Origin: Anodontia alba
Taxonomy: Eukaryota; Mollusca; Bivalvia; Lucinida; Lucinidae
Assembly (NCBI GenBank): GCA_964016985.1
Contig: OZ024823.1
Coordinates: 40,520,264-40,584,263, forward strand
Direction of reading: 5' to 3'
DNA length: 64,000 nt
Shown: positions 13,001 through 21,794 of the stretch, piece after piece
Numbering within the stretch: the first letter of the stretch is position 1
How the letters are laid out: each line of letters opens with the position of its first letter
Notes under the pieces: generated by a model
Databases searched by the model: none
Told to the model about the DNA's origin: nothing
Seen by the model: the letters and a program-made list of their open reading frames with translations, nothing else
Translations under genes and position numbers: made by a program

Positions 13001-16000
13001 GCATCTGAAAATGTCGTCTGTTTATGCTGTCTGCTGAATATTCTTGCAAACTTTTCAAACCTGTTTTTGCATACAGGCAAACATGTGGACCATGATCAGA
13101 CTGCTCCTAGAGGAGCAGTCTGATCTGGGTCCACACTGTTTGCAAAAAATGACTTAAAATCACAAGCAGATGACAAAGCAGATGACAATTGTTGTGATTG
13201 GCAGTTTAACAATTATAATCAATATGAAAACTTCTGGTAAGCAGAGTATCCAGGGGAAAAAAAATGAAGTTTTTTTTTGTTTTGTTTTTTTTTAATCTCT
13301 GCAGCAAAATACATGGAGCAGACACTCACAGGGGTAATTTAATGAGTGCCCATCATGTTTGGAAAAACCAGTTATATAGCTCAAGATAAGGCATTTTTTT
13401 TTTCAACCAAAAATACCGTATTTGACCAAATTACCCCACATACCCCTATAAGCGCACAGCCTAGCAATTCCGTAGTCTTCAGAATACAACCAATATACTT
13501 TTTGTCTTCTTCATTAAGGCATATGTTATGGGTTCCCATTTGAATTGAAGTCGGTGTGATTCAAATGAGTACCAATAACATATACTTTATAAAGAAAATC
13601 AGAAGAAAAAGCACACAAAAATATCGCATAAGCATCATTACATAAGTCCTTTGCGGATCTTTTTATTAAGTGTAGCCTTAGTATAGGTGGATACGTATTT
13701 TACAGCAAGTTTTCCCAATAATTTTGAAAAACTAAGTGCACTGTGAGGTAATTAGGTTGAATACGGTAGTTGACATTTTCTTATTTCTCCATGAAAACAT
13801 ATTATGGGTACTCATTAGAAGCACCTCTCTGAGGTGCTTCTAATGAGTACCCATAACACGTTTGCATGGAGAAATAAGAACCATGAAAACATATGTTGTT
13901 TAGAAGTGCCTCACTGAGGCACTTCTAATGAGTACCCACAACATTTGTTTTCATGGAGAAATAAGAAAAATATTTAAGGGATACTCCACTTATCTGGAGC
14001 CATCCTATAAAGAAAATAACAAGACTTTGTGGTTGAATAAAAATCTTATCTGAACCTACACACAACATGCTGCACTGTCAAAGCTCTAGCTAAGCGGGCT
14101 ATCCAGATAAGTATTACTCCAGATAAGAGAGGGTACCCATATAATATTTTTCACATTTCTCCATGAAAATGTACATCTTGTGGGTTCTCATTAGAAGCTC
14201 CTCAGCAAGGCGCTTCTAATGAGTACCAAAACATACGTTTTTGTGGAGAAATAACAAAAATATCAGTATTTTTCAGTTAAAAAAAATGCCTTATCTGGAG
14301 CTATGGATGAGTATTTTTTTTTTCTTATTTGTCTTCAAAAACATATGTTGTGTGTAATTATTAGAATTGATTTGTAGTGGTGATTTTTGTAAAGAGTAGG
14401 CACAACATATGTTTCTGTGCATAAATAAGACCAGTGCTTGCACTAACTGTCAAAATCAGGAAGTCCCAGGACTTCCTAGCTCCAATATCTGGAAATCCTG
14501 GTGATCAAATTTTTTCACTCCCTTTCAGAAATTCAACCTCAATATTCTTAAACTCTCATTTATGGAGTAAAACCACCCTTCTTAAGCTAAATAACACATA
14601 AATTCATTCTAAATTTTTGTTATAAATGACTAAATATCTTTAAAAGTTGGGAGTCCCAGACTTCCTGGCATTGATTTTTGGAAGTCCCAGGGCAATTTTT
14701 GGGTGTCTCTGACTCCCAGACTTCCCTTAATGCAAGCACTGAATATAAGACAGAAAAGTAATTTAGGGTACAACAACAACAAAAAAAAATAATAAATAAA
14801 TAAGGACTTAATGAGAGCTATGTAAATTATGCAATTCACATCCACCAATCCCTCTCCTTCATTGCCAAATGCTATGAAAAGAAATTCAGAAGAGGGACTT
14901 CCTATTACAAAGAAGAGGAACACTAAACCTGTAAAAGAAAAAATGTGTTGATGCAATCGCTCCAACAAGAACTTCAGACTACAGTGGACTGTTTCAGACG
15001 ATTGCTTGAAGGTGAATGAACTTCAATCAACAGACCCCAGCATAACATTCTCTGATGTTTTAACCATATTTTCGAACGGATAAATTAATCTTAAGTCATG
15101 ACAACATGGGTGTACTTAATTTAATACAATTTGCATGAAATGTCAAATCCTGTTTTCTGGGAAAAATAAGAAAAATCTCAATTTGTCATCTGCTGAATTT
15201 GCCCAGACAGTGGTAAAGGTTAGGTAGATGTAGCATACTCACCTCATTTAAGATATTATCTGCTTGACCCGCTGGAAGCAGCCTCAGACCAGCTGTGGCT
15301 TTTAGGGTTATTGGTGTAGAAGAACGCAGATCAGCTGGTATCTCAGCTATACACTCCCCTAACATACTATTCAGACTCTTTGCTGCCTGAAATATACACA
15401 GTACACATATCTTTAAACAATACTCAGATATACAGTGAACCCTCGTTACAACGACAGCATTTGTTCCCAAAGATGTTGCTATTATAATGAATTTGCTGTT
15501 GTAAAGAATCCTTAATGGACAAAATGATATGTTAGATAAACCTTGCTTTATTCTAATTTCCTCATAGAACATATGTTTTGGTTATTTGTTAGAATCGCCT
15601 CAGTGAGGCGATTCTAACAAATATCCAAAACATATGTTGCTTGAAATTCTAATGCAATGTTCTTGCATAATTTCTCATTAACTGTCACCTCTTGAGCGAA
15701 GATTTTTGTGACATTCAAATTGTCATTATAACGAAATTTGTCATTGTATCGAGTGTCAGTATAAAGAGGGTTGACTGTATTCATAGCTCCTAAATATAGC
15801 ATTTGAGCCAAAAAATACTGATATTTTCTTATTTCTCCATAAAAACAGATATTATGGGACCTCATTAGAAGCACTCACTGAGATGCTTCCAATGAGTACC
15901 CACAAGATATGTTTTTGTGGAGAAATAAAAATAAACGTATGTGGACAATCCTCTTATCTGGCACTATGAGCATTCATAAGACTATATTTAAGGCATATCG

Positions 16001-18597
16001 AGATAAATATTTATAGCCTACCTTGAAAACGGGGCTGTGCTATACCTGTTACCCTGTTCTTCTGTCCATCCATGATTCTGTCCTTCCCCAACCACTTCAG
16101 ATGAAAATTTTCATCACTTTTATCAGTAACTGTGAAGCCCAGAGAGTTGAAACTTGGTACACACTTGGACAGTGGTTGGACCCAAATCATGATGCCACTG
16201 CTTATTTGTTCCTTTATTTCTCCATTTTTATTTATTTATTTATTTATTTATTTACTTACTTTTTTTCGCTGTCTCCAGTTTTCAAGTACTAAAATGTCTT
16301 TCTCCTCTGACAGCGCCATATTGGGGATATAGTCAGATCTTCTGACAGTTCTACATGTAGTTTTCTTATTTTTCCATGAAGACTTAAACTATGGGTACTC
16401 ATTAGAATCACCATGATGAGACACTTAAATTGAGTACCAATACATGTGTTTTTTTATGCAATAATAAGAAAAATATAAATACATTTTGGTTAAAAAAGCA
16501 CCTTCCATTAATCTAATGTTACACATATTGTCACAAAATGTCTTAACCTTTAAAGTGCCAAGCAAAAGTATAGCAAATAACAGTCCATTTTTTTTTTCAT
16601 TTTTTTTTTTTTCGTTATATTTCAGAGAAAAAACAAGGCTTGAAGAGCCAAGTATATATGAGCAGCATCATGCAAAAAGCCTTTGGAACACGTAGGAACA
16701 GCAACGGCCCTGACCAGCCTGCCATCTGTGCAGTCTGATCTGGACCTACACTGTCCACTTACAGGATCATTGGACACTTTAGAATTATATCCATATATAA
16801 CAAAGGTCCTTATCAGGTTGTTGGTTTTGCTGGCTGACTGGATCTCCACTGTCCCCATATCAAAGCTACAGATAACAGAAAGTATCCAAGTAATATTTTC
16901 TTATTTCTCAACAAAAACATAAGTTGTGGGTACTCATTAGAAGCGCCTCATCGAGGCACTTTTAATGAGTACCCACAACTTATGTTTTCCTTGAGAAATA
17001 AGAAAACTGTCAATACTTACCCGTTGAAAAAAGCACCTTATCTGGACCTATGCATGTATGTTTCACAGACACATATTTTTCTTGGCTCAGCCCATTTATT
17101 TTTTATCTAGAGACATGAACACAGATTAACTTTTAGCATGCTGCAGATGAAAAGAGTGGCAAAAATGAGTTTTACCTGAAGAGGCTCATCTGCGTATGAC
17201 GATAAACCAGGTTTCACTTCCTGAAAAATTTCTTTCACCAATTCCAATGAGCCACCTGTTGATAGATAAAAACTAATTCAGAAGACAAATCATGATCTGT
17301 CTGAAACTGCTGAAGACCCTATAGCTCCAGAGGTCGGTAGTCACATTATAGTTTTCTTATTTCTCCACGAAAACATGTCTTGTGGGTACCCATTAGAAGA
17401 GCCGCACTACAAGTATTTTACCCTCTGCTTTAAAGCTTAATGCAGAAATGCCCATTAGCAGTGCTCAATGTTTTAAGCACGGAGCAAATTGTAACATACA
17501 AGATTCTAAAAAATATCTGACAAAATAAGGCTTGGCATCAAAAAAAAAAAAAAAAAAGAAAAAATAAGGTTTGGCATTTCAAGTCAATTGTCTGCCTAGC
17601 AGACAATTCACATGAAATGCCAAACCTTATTTTATTGGAAAATAAAAATCGGGACGTCATCTGCTGCATTTTTTGTCTTCGCTTTATAGAGTAAAGATGT
17701 GAAATATAAAGATGTACATGTAATGTGCACTAAAAATGTTTACCCCTAAATTTGATTTCAATGCTGAAATAAAAAATTCCATTACTTTTACTCCCTGTGC
17801 TTCAATTTCAATGCTGATTAAAAAAAAAAAAAAATCAATGCTTAACTACCCTTTACTACCTCTTATCTGGACCCAATAGTCCTGAAGGACCAAAACACTT
17901 AAATATGTCAGCATTATATCAAAGTATGGGACAACAGTCTATAGCATCCACACAGACCTCTTTAACGCTTAGCATTCTGCGTAAAATTTTCAGCATATGA
18001 CATTTTGAAATAGTTTTATTTCTTCCAGAAAACAGGATTCGACATTTCATGCAAATTGGCTCTGATTGAGACAATTTGCATGAAATGTCACATCCTGTTT
18101 TCTAGGGAATTATTAAGAATAATATCATCAATTTGTTGCCTGCTGAATTTGCCCAGAGAGTGGTAAAGGTTAAAACAGTAAGAAAAGTATTTTATAATGT
18201 TAAATGCCTGGTAATATCTAAAAGTGTTTTAATAGTTAAAGAAACAGGAGGTAAATTTTGCATGCTGAGAAATTCCTGTAGTGTACAATTTCTTACCTGG
18301 ATGAGAGACGCGGAAATGAAAGATGTGAAGCCGAGAACCAGTACTTCCCCCATCAAATACAATAGCATAAATGTTACTAGGCTCATCTTTTGTCCTGCTG
18401 GGTATAGGTGTCGGTGTACCATCAAACCTGTAGCCATCTTTAATAAGTGATGGAATGTTAAAGTCAGTTACGGAATTTCTATCAGTGCCATAAAACTGGG
18501 TCACAAATAAAACAAATGCCACAATCATTATGATAATCACCAGCGCGATAACTCGGCCTCGTAACTGATACATTGTTATCACTCTACCAGTGCCCAT
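958..18597 (-). CDS. ENTPD5: ENTPD5/6-type ectonucleoside triphosphate diphosphohydrolase, 3' part outside window
   Basis: GDA1/CD39-family enzyme that hydrolyses nucleoside di- and triphosphates; ENTPD5/6 members act in the secretory pathway, mainly on UDP/GDP. Nine exons, in transcript order 18597-18297, 17255-17176, 15386-15243, 12333-12258, 10529-10494, 8843-8758, 6794-6715, 2957-2896 and 1057-958, join with matching phases into 965 nt (321 codons plus 2 nt). Seen in the product: a short N-terminal cytosolic stretch, a hydrophobic anchor at about 16-33, ACR1 DGGSTGSR (82-89), ACR2 KATAGLRLLP (156-165), ACR3 MDGVDEG (195-201, with the expected catalytic Glu200), ACR4 DLGGGSTQ (226-233), and the family segment YTHSYLKLGLMASR. 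The family is usually about 430-480 residues, so 110-160 C-terminal residues are missing at the left edge. The first ATG (18597) is chosen; a second in-frame ATG follows eight codons later. Vertebrate ENTPD5 and ENTPD6 look like later duplicates, so the symbol is by synteny with BBOF1. Confidence 0.93.
1299..1372. repeat. 24-25-bp minisatellite, three copies
   Basis: AAATGTAAGCAAAGACACAG followed by TTTC is repeated three times almost without change, with a decayed copy on each side. It lies in the ENTPD intron upstream of exon 9. Confidence 0.75.
1709..2017 (-). repeat. tRNA-derived SINE, family A, reversed
   Basis: Read on the minus strand this has a tRNA-like head (B box GGGTTCAACCC; flank TGGTGACCAGGAGG), a body containing GCAACATTCTTTCATGGAGA and ending GTTGACTGGGCC, then a CACAAACAAAC tail. 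Five long copies of the same element occur in the window. Confidence 0.7.
2033..2146. repeat. Family P hairpin MITE
   Basis: Near-perfect inverted repeat. The outer arms read TTCTTATTCTCCATGG and its complement; the core is ACTCATTAGAAGTGCCTC followed by its complement. Commonest repeat of the window. Confidence 0.75.
2256..2473. repeat. Family F MITE (GGGCCCAGTTGTTCAAAG ends), copy 1
   Basis: Terminal inverted repeats GGGCCCAGTTGTTCAAAG and CTTTGAACAACTGGGCCC, plus a central hairpin AAAAAATGTGAGTAGCTTTT and its complement. Two more copies lie at 7131 and 57411. Confidence 0.85.
2631..2837. repeat. Family H TTAA MITE, copy 1
   Basis: Bounded by TTAA at both ends, with the hairpin CAGATCAGTTGGCTTCTTCA inside. 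A divergent copy of a 13-member family; its right edge is 58 bp from ENTPD exon 8. Confidence 0.75.
2896..2957 (-). CDS. ENTPD5: ENTPD5/6 coding exon 8
   Basis: A 62-nt exon giving YLKLGLMASRFILTGGEEHT, aligned to SYLGLGLMAAR of the family. Enters in phase 2 and leaves in phase 1. Acceptor TTACAG; donor GTTAGT, slightly off consensus. Confidence 0.87.
3477..4800 (-). mobile_element. Complete but dead mariner-type (DD34D) transposon
   Basis: A 1324-bp element with 27-bp terminal inverted repeats (CGAGGGATGTTC..., one mismatch between the ends), flanked by TA at 3475-3476 and 4801-4802. The empty site can be read directly: without the element the flanks rebuild the TGCATATAGCAAG found in other units of the host repeat. 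The transposase is broken. Confidence 0.93.
3535..4607 (-). pseudogene. mariner transposase, one frameshift and one stop
   Basis: Cut-and-paste transposase remnant. It starts at an ATG (4607; MVGRSVDKKDEIRAYIKA), then shifts frame near 4545-4560 before CSLKKLMTEI. An N-terminal helix-turn-helix region follows, including TVRDIARKVGISLSTVHLIL. The catalytic triad is visible: first Asp in GDETWVHYFEP, second in HDNAPAN, third in YSPDLAPCDF, with 34 residues between the second and third. A TAA at 3997-3999 interrupts the frame after KKVLY; the same frame resumes with IFFSGEGVAIK and ends at a TGA at 3535-3537. Two disabling changes and nearly intact ends suggest a fairly young, inactivated copy. 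Confidence 0.92.
5765..6040. repeat. Hairpin MITE with ATAGAAAAATGACCA core
   Basis: Inverted repeats of TATAGAAAAATTACCATAAA and complement, with flanks like TGTATCCAAACA and a right end TATAAAGAGGTTGTTGTGTA. Related pieces lie at 12425-12495, 41721-42053, 47930-48020 and 50340-50460. Confidence 0.6.
6320..6515 (-). repeat. tRNA-derived SINE, family S2
   Basis: On the minus strand it begins with a tRNA-like head, box A GGGCCAGCAGTTAGCAC and box B TTTCAAATCCC, followed by a body with CTGTATGGTGCTTCATTG and GTCATCTCAGTATGAC. It shares head and body order with the interrupted copy at 9217-9640. It lies 200 bp from ENTPD exon 7. Confidence 0.6.
6715..6794 (-). CDS. ENTPD5: ENTPD5/6 coding exon 7
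   Basis: Residues 242-268, including VRLFKQEFLLYTHS, aligned to the MFN-YKLYTHS stretch of the family. Phase 0 in, phase 2 out; acceptor TTTCAG, donor GTAAGT. The phases fit both neighbours. Confidence 0.88.
6976..7088. repeat. Family P hairpin MITE
   Basis: Decayed copy: ATATGTTGTGGGTAC in one arm, CTTCTAATGAGTACCTG in the other. Confidence 0.6.
7131..7375. repeat. Family F MITE, copy 2
   Basis: GGGCCCAGTTGTTCAAAGC at the left and its complement at the right; the central AAAAAATGTGAGTAGCTTTT hairpin is perfect. Confidence 0.85.
7376..8757. other. ENTPD intron 6 tract without recognised elements
   Basis: AT-rich sequence with no exon, no clear inverted repeat and no transposon protein similarity that I could recognise. 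Around 7745-7810 a GC-richer stretch with GGAGCCCCGCCTGGGACA may be a decayed tRNA-derived piece, but it is too weak to call. Confidence 0.4.
8758..8843 (-). CDS. ENTPD5: ENTPD5/6 coding exon 6 (ACR4)
   Basis: Residues 214-241 with ALDLGGGSTQITF. Enters in phase 1 and leaves in phase 0; acceptor TTTTGCAG, donor GTATAC. Confidence 0.94.
8930..9022. repeat. Family P hairpin MITE
   Basis: ATATGTTGTGGGTACTCATT and complement around a GCTTTGCTGAGG loop, about 90 bp upstream (in transcript sense) of ENTPD exon 6. Confidence 0.7.
9217..9640 (-). repeat. SINE family S2 split by a MITE
   Basis: The body (9217-9307) and the tRNA-like head (9553-9640; minus-strand box A TGGCTGAGTGGCTAG, box B GGTTTGAATCC) are separated by the 245-bp MITE at 9308-9552. 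The copy at 6320-6515 has the same two parts adjacent, which fixes the insertion point. Confidence 0.7.
9308..9552. repeat. Family G MITE (GGCCCCGAGGTTATAAAAC ends), copy 1
   Basis: Terminal inverted repeats GGCCCCGAGATTATAAAAC and complement, sub-terminal TCATGCTCA repeats and a central palindrome around AATGCCAACAATAGTTGGCA. A second copy is at 54614-54856. Confidence 0.85.
9736..10030 (-). repeat. tRNA-derived SINE, family A, reversed
   Basis: Same body as the 37141 copy, including CTGACAACTGCCCTTCTTGA and GAGAATGACTGCAGAAAGTA on the plus strand. The tRNA-like head is at the right end. Confidence 0.7.
10135..10260. repeat. Hairpin repeat with GGAGCAAATTCTT arms
   Basis: AAGAATTTGCTCCCCTTGGG and complement-like arm, then AGAGTAGACCCCTTTAAGAA. 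The same block recurs at 36395-36560, 42890-43045 and 48318-48430. A (GAT)n microsatellite follows at 10398-10423. Confidence 0.55.
10494..10529 (-). CDS. ENTPD5: ENTPD5/6 coding micro-exon 5
   Basis: A 36-nt exon giving GVFSWMTVNFMLG across its phase-1 junctions, matching the family segment G-W-VT-NF-LG that follows ACR3. Flanked by a T-rich acceptor and GTAAGT donor. Confidence 0.9.
10590..11000 (-). repeat. Two-unit tandem repeat element ending in GGACGGAC runs
   Basis: Two units of about 155 bp (AAGTGCAAGC-TATACCAAGTAT repeated near 10657 and 10818; AGGGTTGATGCAAAT near 10730 and 10897), then a GACGGACAAACAGACGGACA tract. The layout resembles element E, but the unit is different. Confidence 0.6.
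11426..11621. repeat. Family H TTAA MITE, copy 2
   Basis: TTAACCCATGTCTTGCTGAA at the left, CAGCAGGACTAGGGTTAA at the right; core CAGATCAGTTGACTGATCTG. Confidence 0.85.
11870..11955 (-). repeat. Family A SINE fragment
   Basis: Only the 3' body is left: GTCAGTTTACCTAACCACAC and TTTTCCTGGG on the plus strand, as in full copies. The rest of 11622-12257 shows nothing recognised. Confidence 0.55.
12258..12333 (-). CDS. ENTPD5: ENTPD5/6 coding exon 4 (ACR3)
   Basis: Residues 176-201 with IMDGVDEG; Glu200 corresponds to the catalytic base of the family. The Val in place of the more usual Ser/Gly is a mild variant. Leaves in phase 1; donor GTAAAT. Confidence 0.93.
12531..12743. repeat. Family H TTAA MITE, copy 3
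   Basis: TTAACCCTTGCCATGCTGAA to GGACAAGGGTTAA; hairpin CAGATCAGTTGGCTTC in the middle. Confidence 0.87.
12785..12893. repeat. Family P hairpin MITE
   Basis: TTATTTCTCCACAAAACGTT and complement-like arm around CTCAGCAAGGTGCTTCTAAT. Confidence 0.65.
13078..13143. repeat. Free-standing hairpin core
   Basis: GGCAAACATGTGGACCATGA with an internal palindrome CTGCTCCTAGAGGAGCAG. It is the same CAGATCAG/ACACTGTTTGC core that sits inside families H, V and W. Confidence 0.65.
13500..14430. repeat. Cluster of five family P hairpins
   Basis: Copies at about 13500-13600, 13777-13880, 13881-13975, 14145-14260 and 14320-14430, the second and third directly abutting. Each has an ATATGTTGTGGGTACTCATT arm and an AATGAGTACCCACAACATAT arm. 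Confidence 0.7.
15243..15386 (-). CDS. ENTPD5: ENTPD5/6 coding exon 3 (ACR2)
   Basis: Exactly 48 codons, residues 128-175, carrying KATAGLRLLP. Phase 0 at both ends; donor GTGAGT. Confidence 0.94.
15433..15777. repeat. Family Q MITE (CAGT ends, TA target), copy 1
   Basis: Starts CAGTGAACCCTCGTTACAAC after TA, ends AGAGGGTTGACTG before TA. Inside at 15553-15633 is a P-type hairpin, TTAGAATCGCCTCAGTGAGG. Ends of this sort fit pogo/Tigger-like MITEs. It is 46 bp upstream (transcript sense) of ENTPD exon 3. Confidence 0.7.
15825..15930. repeat. Family P hairpin MITE
   Basis: TTCTTATTTCTCCATAAAAA and AGAAATAAAAATAAA arms around ATTAGAAGCACTCACTGAG. Confidence 0.65.
16010..16350. repeat. Dispersed-repeat fragment with (TTTA)n microsatellite
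   Basis: Contains GTTGAAACTTGGTACACACT and TCTGTCCATCCATGATTCTG, phrases typical of dispersed non-coding repeats, then TTTA repeated from about 16227 to 16256. The open frames here are repeat-driven. Confidence 0.45.
16355..17010. repeat. Two family P hairpins around other MITE pieces
   Basis: P hairpins at 16355-16470 and 16897-17005. Between them lie a partial M-type arm (16543-16645) and a decayed GATCAG-type hairpin (16680-16880; CCTGACCAGCC and CAGTCTGATCTGGACC). A half P copy follows at 17350-17405. Confidence 0.6.
17176..17255 (-). CDS. ENTPD5: ENTPD5/6 coding exon 2
   Basis: Residues 101-127 including VKPGLSSYADEP, a signature of the ENTPD5/6 branch. Enters in phase 1 and leaves in phase 0; flanked by AG and GT on the minus strand. 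Confidence 0.93.
17530..17685. repeat. Family M hairpin, partial
   Basis: AAATAAGGTTTGGCATTTCA and complement around TTGTCTGCCTAGCAGACAAT, a perfect 18-20-bp inverted repeat. Confidence 0.6.
17962..18173. repeat. Family M TTAA MITE, copy 1
   Basis: TTAACGCTTAGCATTCTGCG at the left, GAGTGGTAAAGGTTAA at the right. Central arms AAACAGGATTCGACATTTCA and complement. It lies 124 bp downstream (transcript sense) of ENTPD exon 1. Confidence 0.75.
18297..18597 (-). CDS. ENTPD5: ENTPD5/6 coding exon 1
   Basis: Residues 1-100 plus one base of codon 101. Contains the membrane anchor and ACR1 within YAIVFDGGSTGSRLHIFHF. Donor is CAG then GTAAGA. Confidence 0.93.
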
Positions 18598-18852
18598 ACT
18601 GCCATGAGGTATTATTTTTTTTTATTTTTTGGTTTGCCGTCTTAATAGAAAATTGTTTAGTATTGATATTTCATAAGAACATGTTTGAATTTGACTTTTC
18701 TGTGCCTTTTATCCAATATCCTCTTCTTACAACAACTCTACACCCAGCATCTGAAATAAAGAGTTCCAATATGGAAATCTAGCTCTAATAATCATTTTGG
18801 AGTAAGAAGTTAACCAGATAAACTGTTAAGGAGGAGTATTTGGAGACAGGTC

Positions 18853-19063
18853 TGGTAACCCTTGCCTTGCTGAATAACGATGCCACGCCCACTTCTAATT
18901 CCCAGCCAATCAGATAACTTGATCCGAGTTTTTGATAGAAATTCAAATATTTAATGACAAACAGTGCAGATCCAGATCAGTTGCCTTCTTCAGAAGCCAA
19001 CTGATCTGGATCTACACTGTTTGCTAAGACAGAGCATGTCCTGATCAGCAAGAGAAGGGTTAA
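18853..19063. repeat. Family H TTAA MITE, copy 4
   Basis: Left end TAACCCTTGCCTTGCTGAA (first T lost), right end AGAGAAGGGTTAA; core CAGATCAGTTGCCTTCTTCA. Confidence 0.82.
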
Positions 19064-19390
19064 TTTCTTAATTCTCCATAAAAGCATTTGTTATATTTAT
19101 AAGTACTCATAAGAAGCGTCTTGGCAATGTGCTACTAATCAGTACCCACAACATATGTTTTTAAGGAGAACTAGAGAAAAATATCCCAGAATTATCATCA
19201 AATACTCCTCTTGAACAACTCCTCTTATAATACAAGAACCTGGAGAACTTGTTAAGGAAGAGAATTTGATAATTCTAGAATAATTTTCTTCAAAACTGCA
19301 GGAAAATATGTCATGGCTATTCCTTAGAATTGCCTCTTCAAGGTAACACTAATGAGTAACCACAACATGTTTTTATGGAGAAATAAGAAA
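19060..19390. repeat. Two decayed family P hairpins
   Basis: About 19065-19175 and 19285-19390; arms retain TTCTCCATAAAAGCATT and TTTTTATGGAGAAATAAG. Confidence 0.55.
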
Positions 19391-19723
19391 AAATATATAA
19401 ACATATATAAAAGCATTACTTTGTCAAATTGTCTATCTGTATCTAGATACTGCACAAAAAGTCAAAAAATGTTATAAAATAAAATAAGTCGGTTCTAGTA
19501 ATTATGTCTGTATCAGTTCACTCCAAATTTTTGTTACAAAAATGCAAACTTCCCAAATTGGACTGCATGTTGGTTTAGGAGTATCAACAGTGTGAAAACC
19601 AATTATACCATCAAAAAACTAATAACTCATTTACTGTAAGCCATATGTAGGGGAGACCAAGAGTACGTACAGCAATCCTTAGAATTATACCATAAAAAAC
19701 ACAACTTATTTCTCATCCATTCT

Positions 19724-20022
19724 GTTTGTTTGTGTTGAGATTTTACAGCCCACGCAACTCAATAGGGTCATGTCAAGCACAGTCAGTTTACCTAACCACA
19801 CCTTTATTGGGCAGGCTTAGTCCTCAAAGCGGTTAACCACTACTGTGTACATTCTTTCGCCAGAAACTGACAACTGGCCTTTTTGAATCAGCAGAAGGGA
19901 GAGAATGACCATAGAAAATATTTCATGAACAATCTCAACAAAAGAATGTTGCTGACAGGGTCAAATCCACAACCTCCTGGCCACCAGTCGGACACACATC
20001 AAACTGAGCCACCAAGGCTGGC
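19724..20022 (-). repeat. tRNA-derived SINE, family A, reversed
   Basis: GTTTGTTTGTGTTGAGATTT tail at the left, tRNA-like head (CACAACCTCCTGGCCACCAG) at the right. TTTCTCATC occurs just outside both ends (near 19710 and 20023) and may be a target duplication. Confidence 0.72.
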
Positions 20023-20330
20023 TTTCTCATCTACGAGGATGTTGTTAATAATAAATCTGATCTTAGCATACAATAAATTAACCTCATTCCAGTGTTTTAT
20101 AAAAATGTGTTCCGGTCCCTTTATGATAATGTCTTTATAAAATCTAACGTCAATACATTGTTCGCTCTAATCATTAATATTCTCTTAGGAGGTTTAATGC
20201 AAGCTAATACCCATTATTATAAAATTAATCACCATCGTAATATTTATTAAGGATTTAAATAACATTTTTGCGTCTGAAGTAAACATATGATTTATAACTT
20301 TCTAATACATGTACATAATTCATCATGACA

Positions 20331-20640
20331 AAAATTTACCGGATCATACTGCCATATAATCATACTTGCCATATCTCACAGAATTTGGCCCATCTGGAAG
20401 GCAATTCCCATAAAAAATTCAAATCTCACAGAATTTTCAGACTATTATACAACAGATTTCATGAAGAAATAAACATAAATCACACACTGCTGTGGTTTTC
20501 GCAAGCTCCTTACATGAATTAAAAGACTTTAGACTATATTGGGGGAGTCCAAAGTGATGTTTAAGAAACTCTCACAGAATTTTGTCAAATCTCCCTTAAA
20601 ATTTTGCCTTATATCACAGATTTTATTTTACAGCTTATGG
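20331..20640 (-). repeat. Dispersed repeat K, reversed copy
   Basis: Reverse complement of the sequence near 31188-31560: both share ATTTGGCCCATCTGGAAGGC, CAAATCTCACAGAATTTT and TCACAGAATTTTGTCAAATC or complements. No coding or inverted-repeat structure is evident. About 20640-21240 holds nothing recognised beyond a poly(A) run at 20780. Confidence 0.6.
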
Positions 20641-21239
20641 CATGTATATATAATAATATTAATTATTTGATGCTTAACTAAGCTAAGGTTTATAAAGTAT
20701 TTTCATGTGTTTCAAATGGTCAAAATAAGACACAGAATGTATAAACGGACCACATATTCCCCCAAAAAACTGTTTATTAAGCAAAAAAAAAAAAAAAAAA
20801 ACTTTTTTGAGTGTTTTCTGGTAATTACCAGTGTGTTCTGGTGTTTCTGTGTGTTCCAGTATTTCTACGAACTGCAAACAGAAGTGCTTCTGGAAATCTC
20901 GCTTAACATCAGATTTAAACAAGAAAAAGGACCACGACAGAAAACTTCCCCAGGTTTCATGTAATCCCAGTTAAATGCACTGGTATATGATAATGTATGC
21001 ATGTTGTCTAAAGGTGGCCATATAGCAGACGGCTTTGCTGTCGGCAGACAACGCGATGCCTGCGGGTTGGGCCAAACTCTTACCAAATGCTTACTAAGCT
21101 TAGGTTACAAAAAGCACATAAAAAATACACAGAATTTCAGTTGGAGATTCCCTATTCACCATACTTTAACTTACTGCCAGACTAACAAGTTTGAATCAAA
21201 GAATGTTTTTACTTTTTTTCGTATGTAAAACTATAAATT

Positions 21240-21600
21240 ATTTCCGAATAGCGGACGTTCGCAAAGGTGCGAAACAACCGGGTAGCGAAACTGTCGGTTG
21301 CGAAACCGACCAAAAAGACAATCTGGCGATGGGGCGTATTTAATGTTTGGTTTTTAAATTCAGTTCAAAGAGTAAGCCATACATGTCATTACCTATTTCA
21401 GTTATCGGTCATTTGTAAACCAAATCGCCAAATAACACTAAATAAAATATTAGTTCTGATCGACTGTCGTGTCAACTCATCCTTGTCGTAGTGAGCGACT
21501 GACGAGCGCCTCGGAGACGTTCCGTTTGATTGACATTAGCGCGTTTGTATGTGACGTAGCACTATAGGGTCTTGGTTCCTGGTGTTCCAATATTTGGAAG
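21240..21600. other. CpG-richer patch between the two genes
   Basis: Many CG dinucleotides (GCGGACGTTCGCAAAGG, GAGCGACTGACGAGCGCC) in otherwise CpG-poor sequence. It could be a promoter or 5' exon region for the ENTPD gene, which starts to its left, or unmethylated LINE-adjacent sequence; the sequence cannot decide. Confidence 0.3.
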
Positions 21601-21794
21601 TACATACGAAACAACGAACACTCTTGATAGCGAACTGAGTGTGGAGTAATTATATAGTAGTTTAATAACGTATATATCATGTATATCAAGCAGGACTTTT
21701 AGTGGACATCCATCAACGGACAACTACGTGTGCCTTTATACAGTCAGAACATACAACACCAAGAAGAAGTAGTTTTTAAAGTGTTCATTGCCAG

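Noticed and set aside
13500..14430. Regularly repeated hairpins as a CRISPR-like array
   Set aside because: Units are TE-type inverted repeats with irregular spacing, different ends and no cas genes, in an intron of an animal gene.
21240..21600. CpG patch as the ENTPD promoter
   Set aside because: Kept only as a low-confidence note: no donor site with matching downstream acceptor could be fixed, and it borders LINE sequence.
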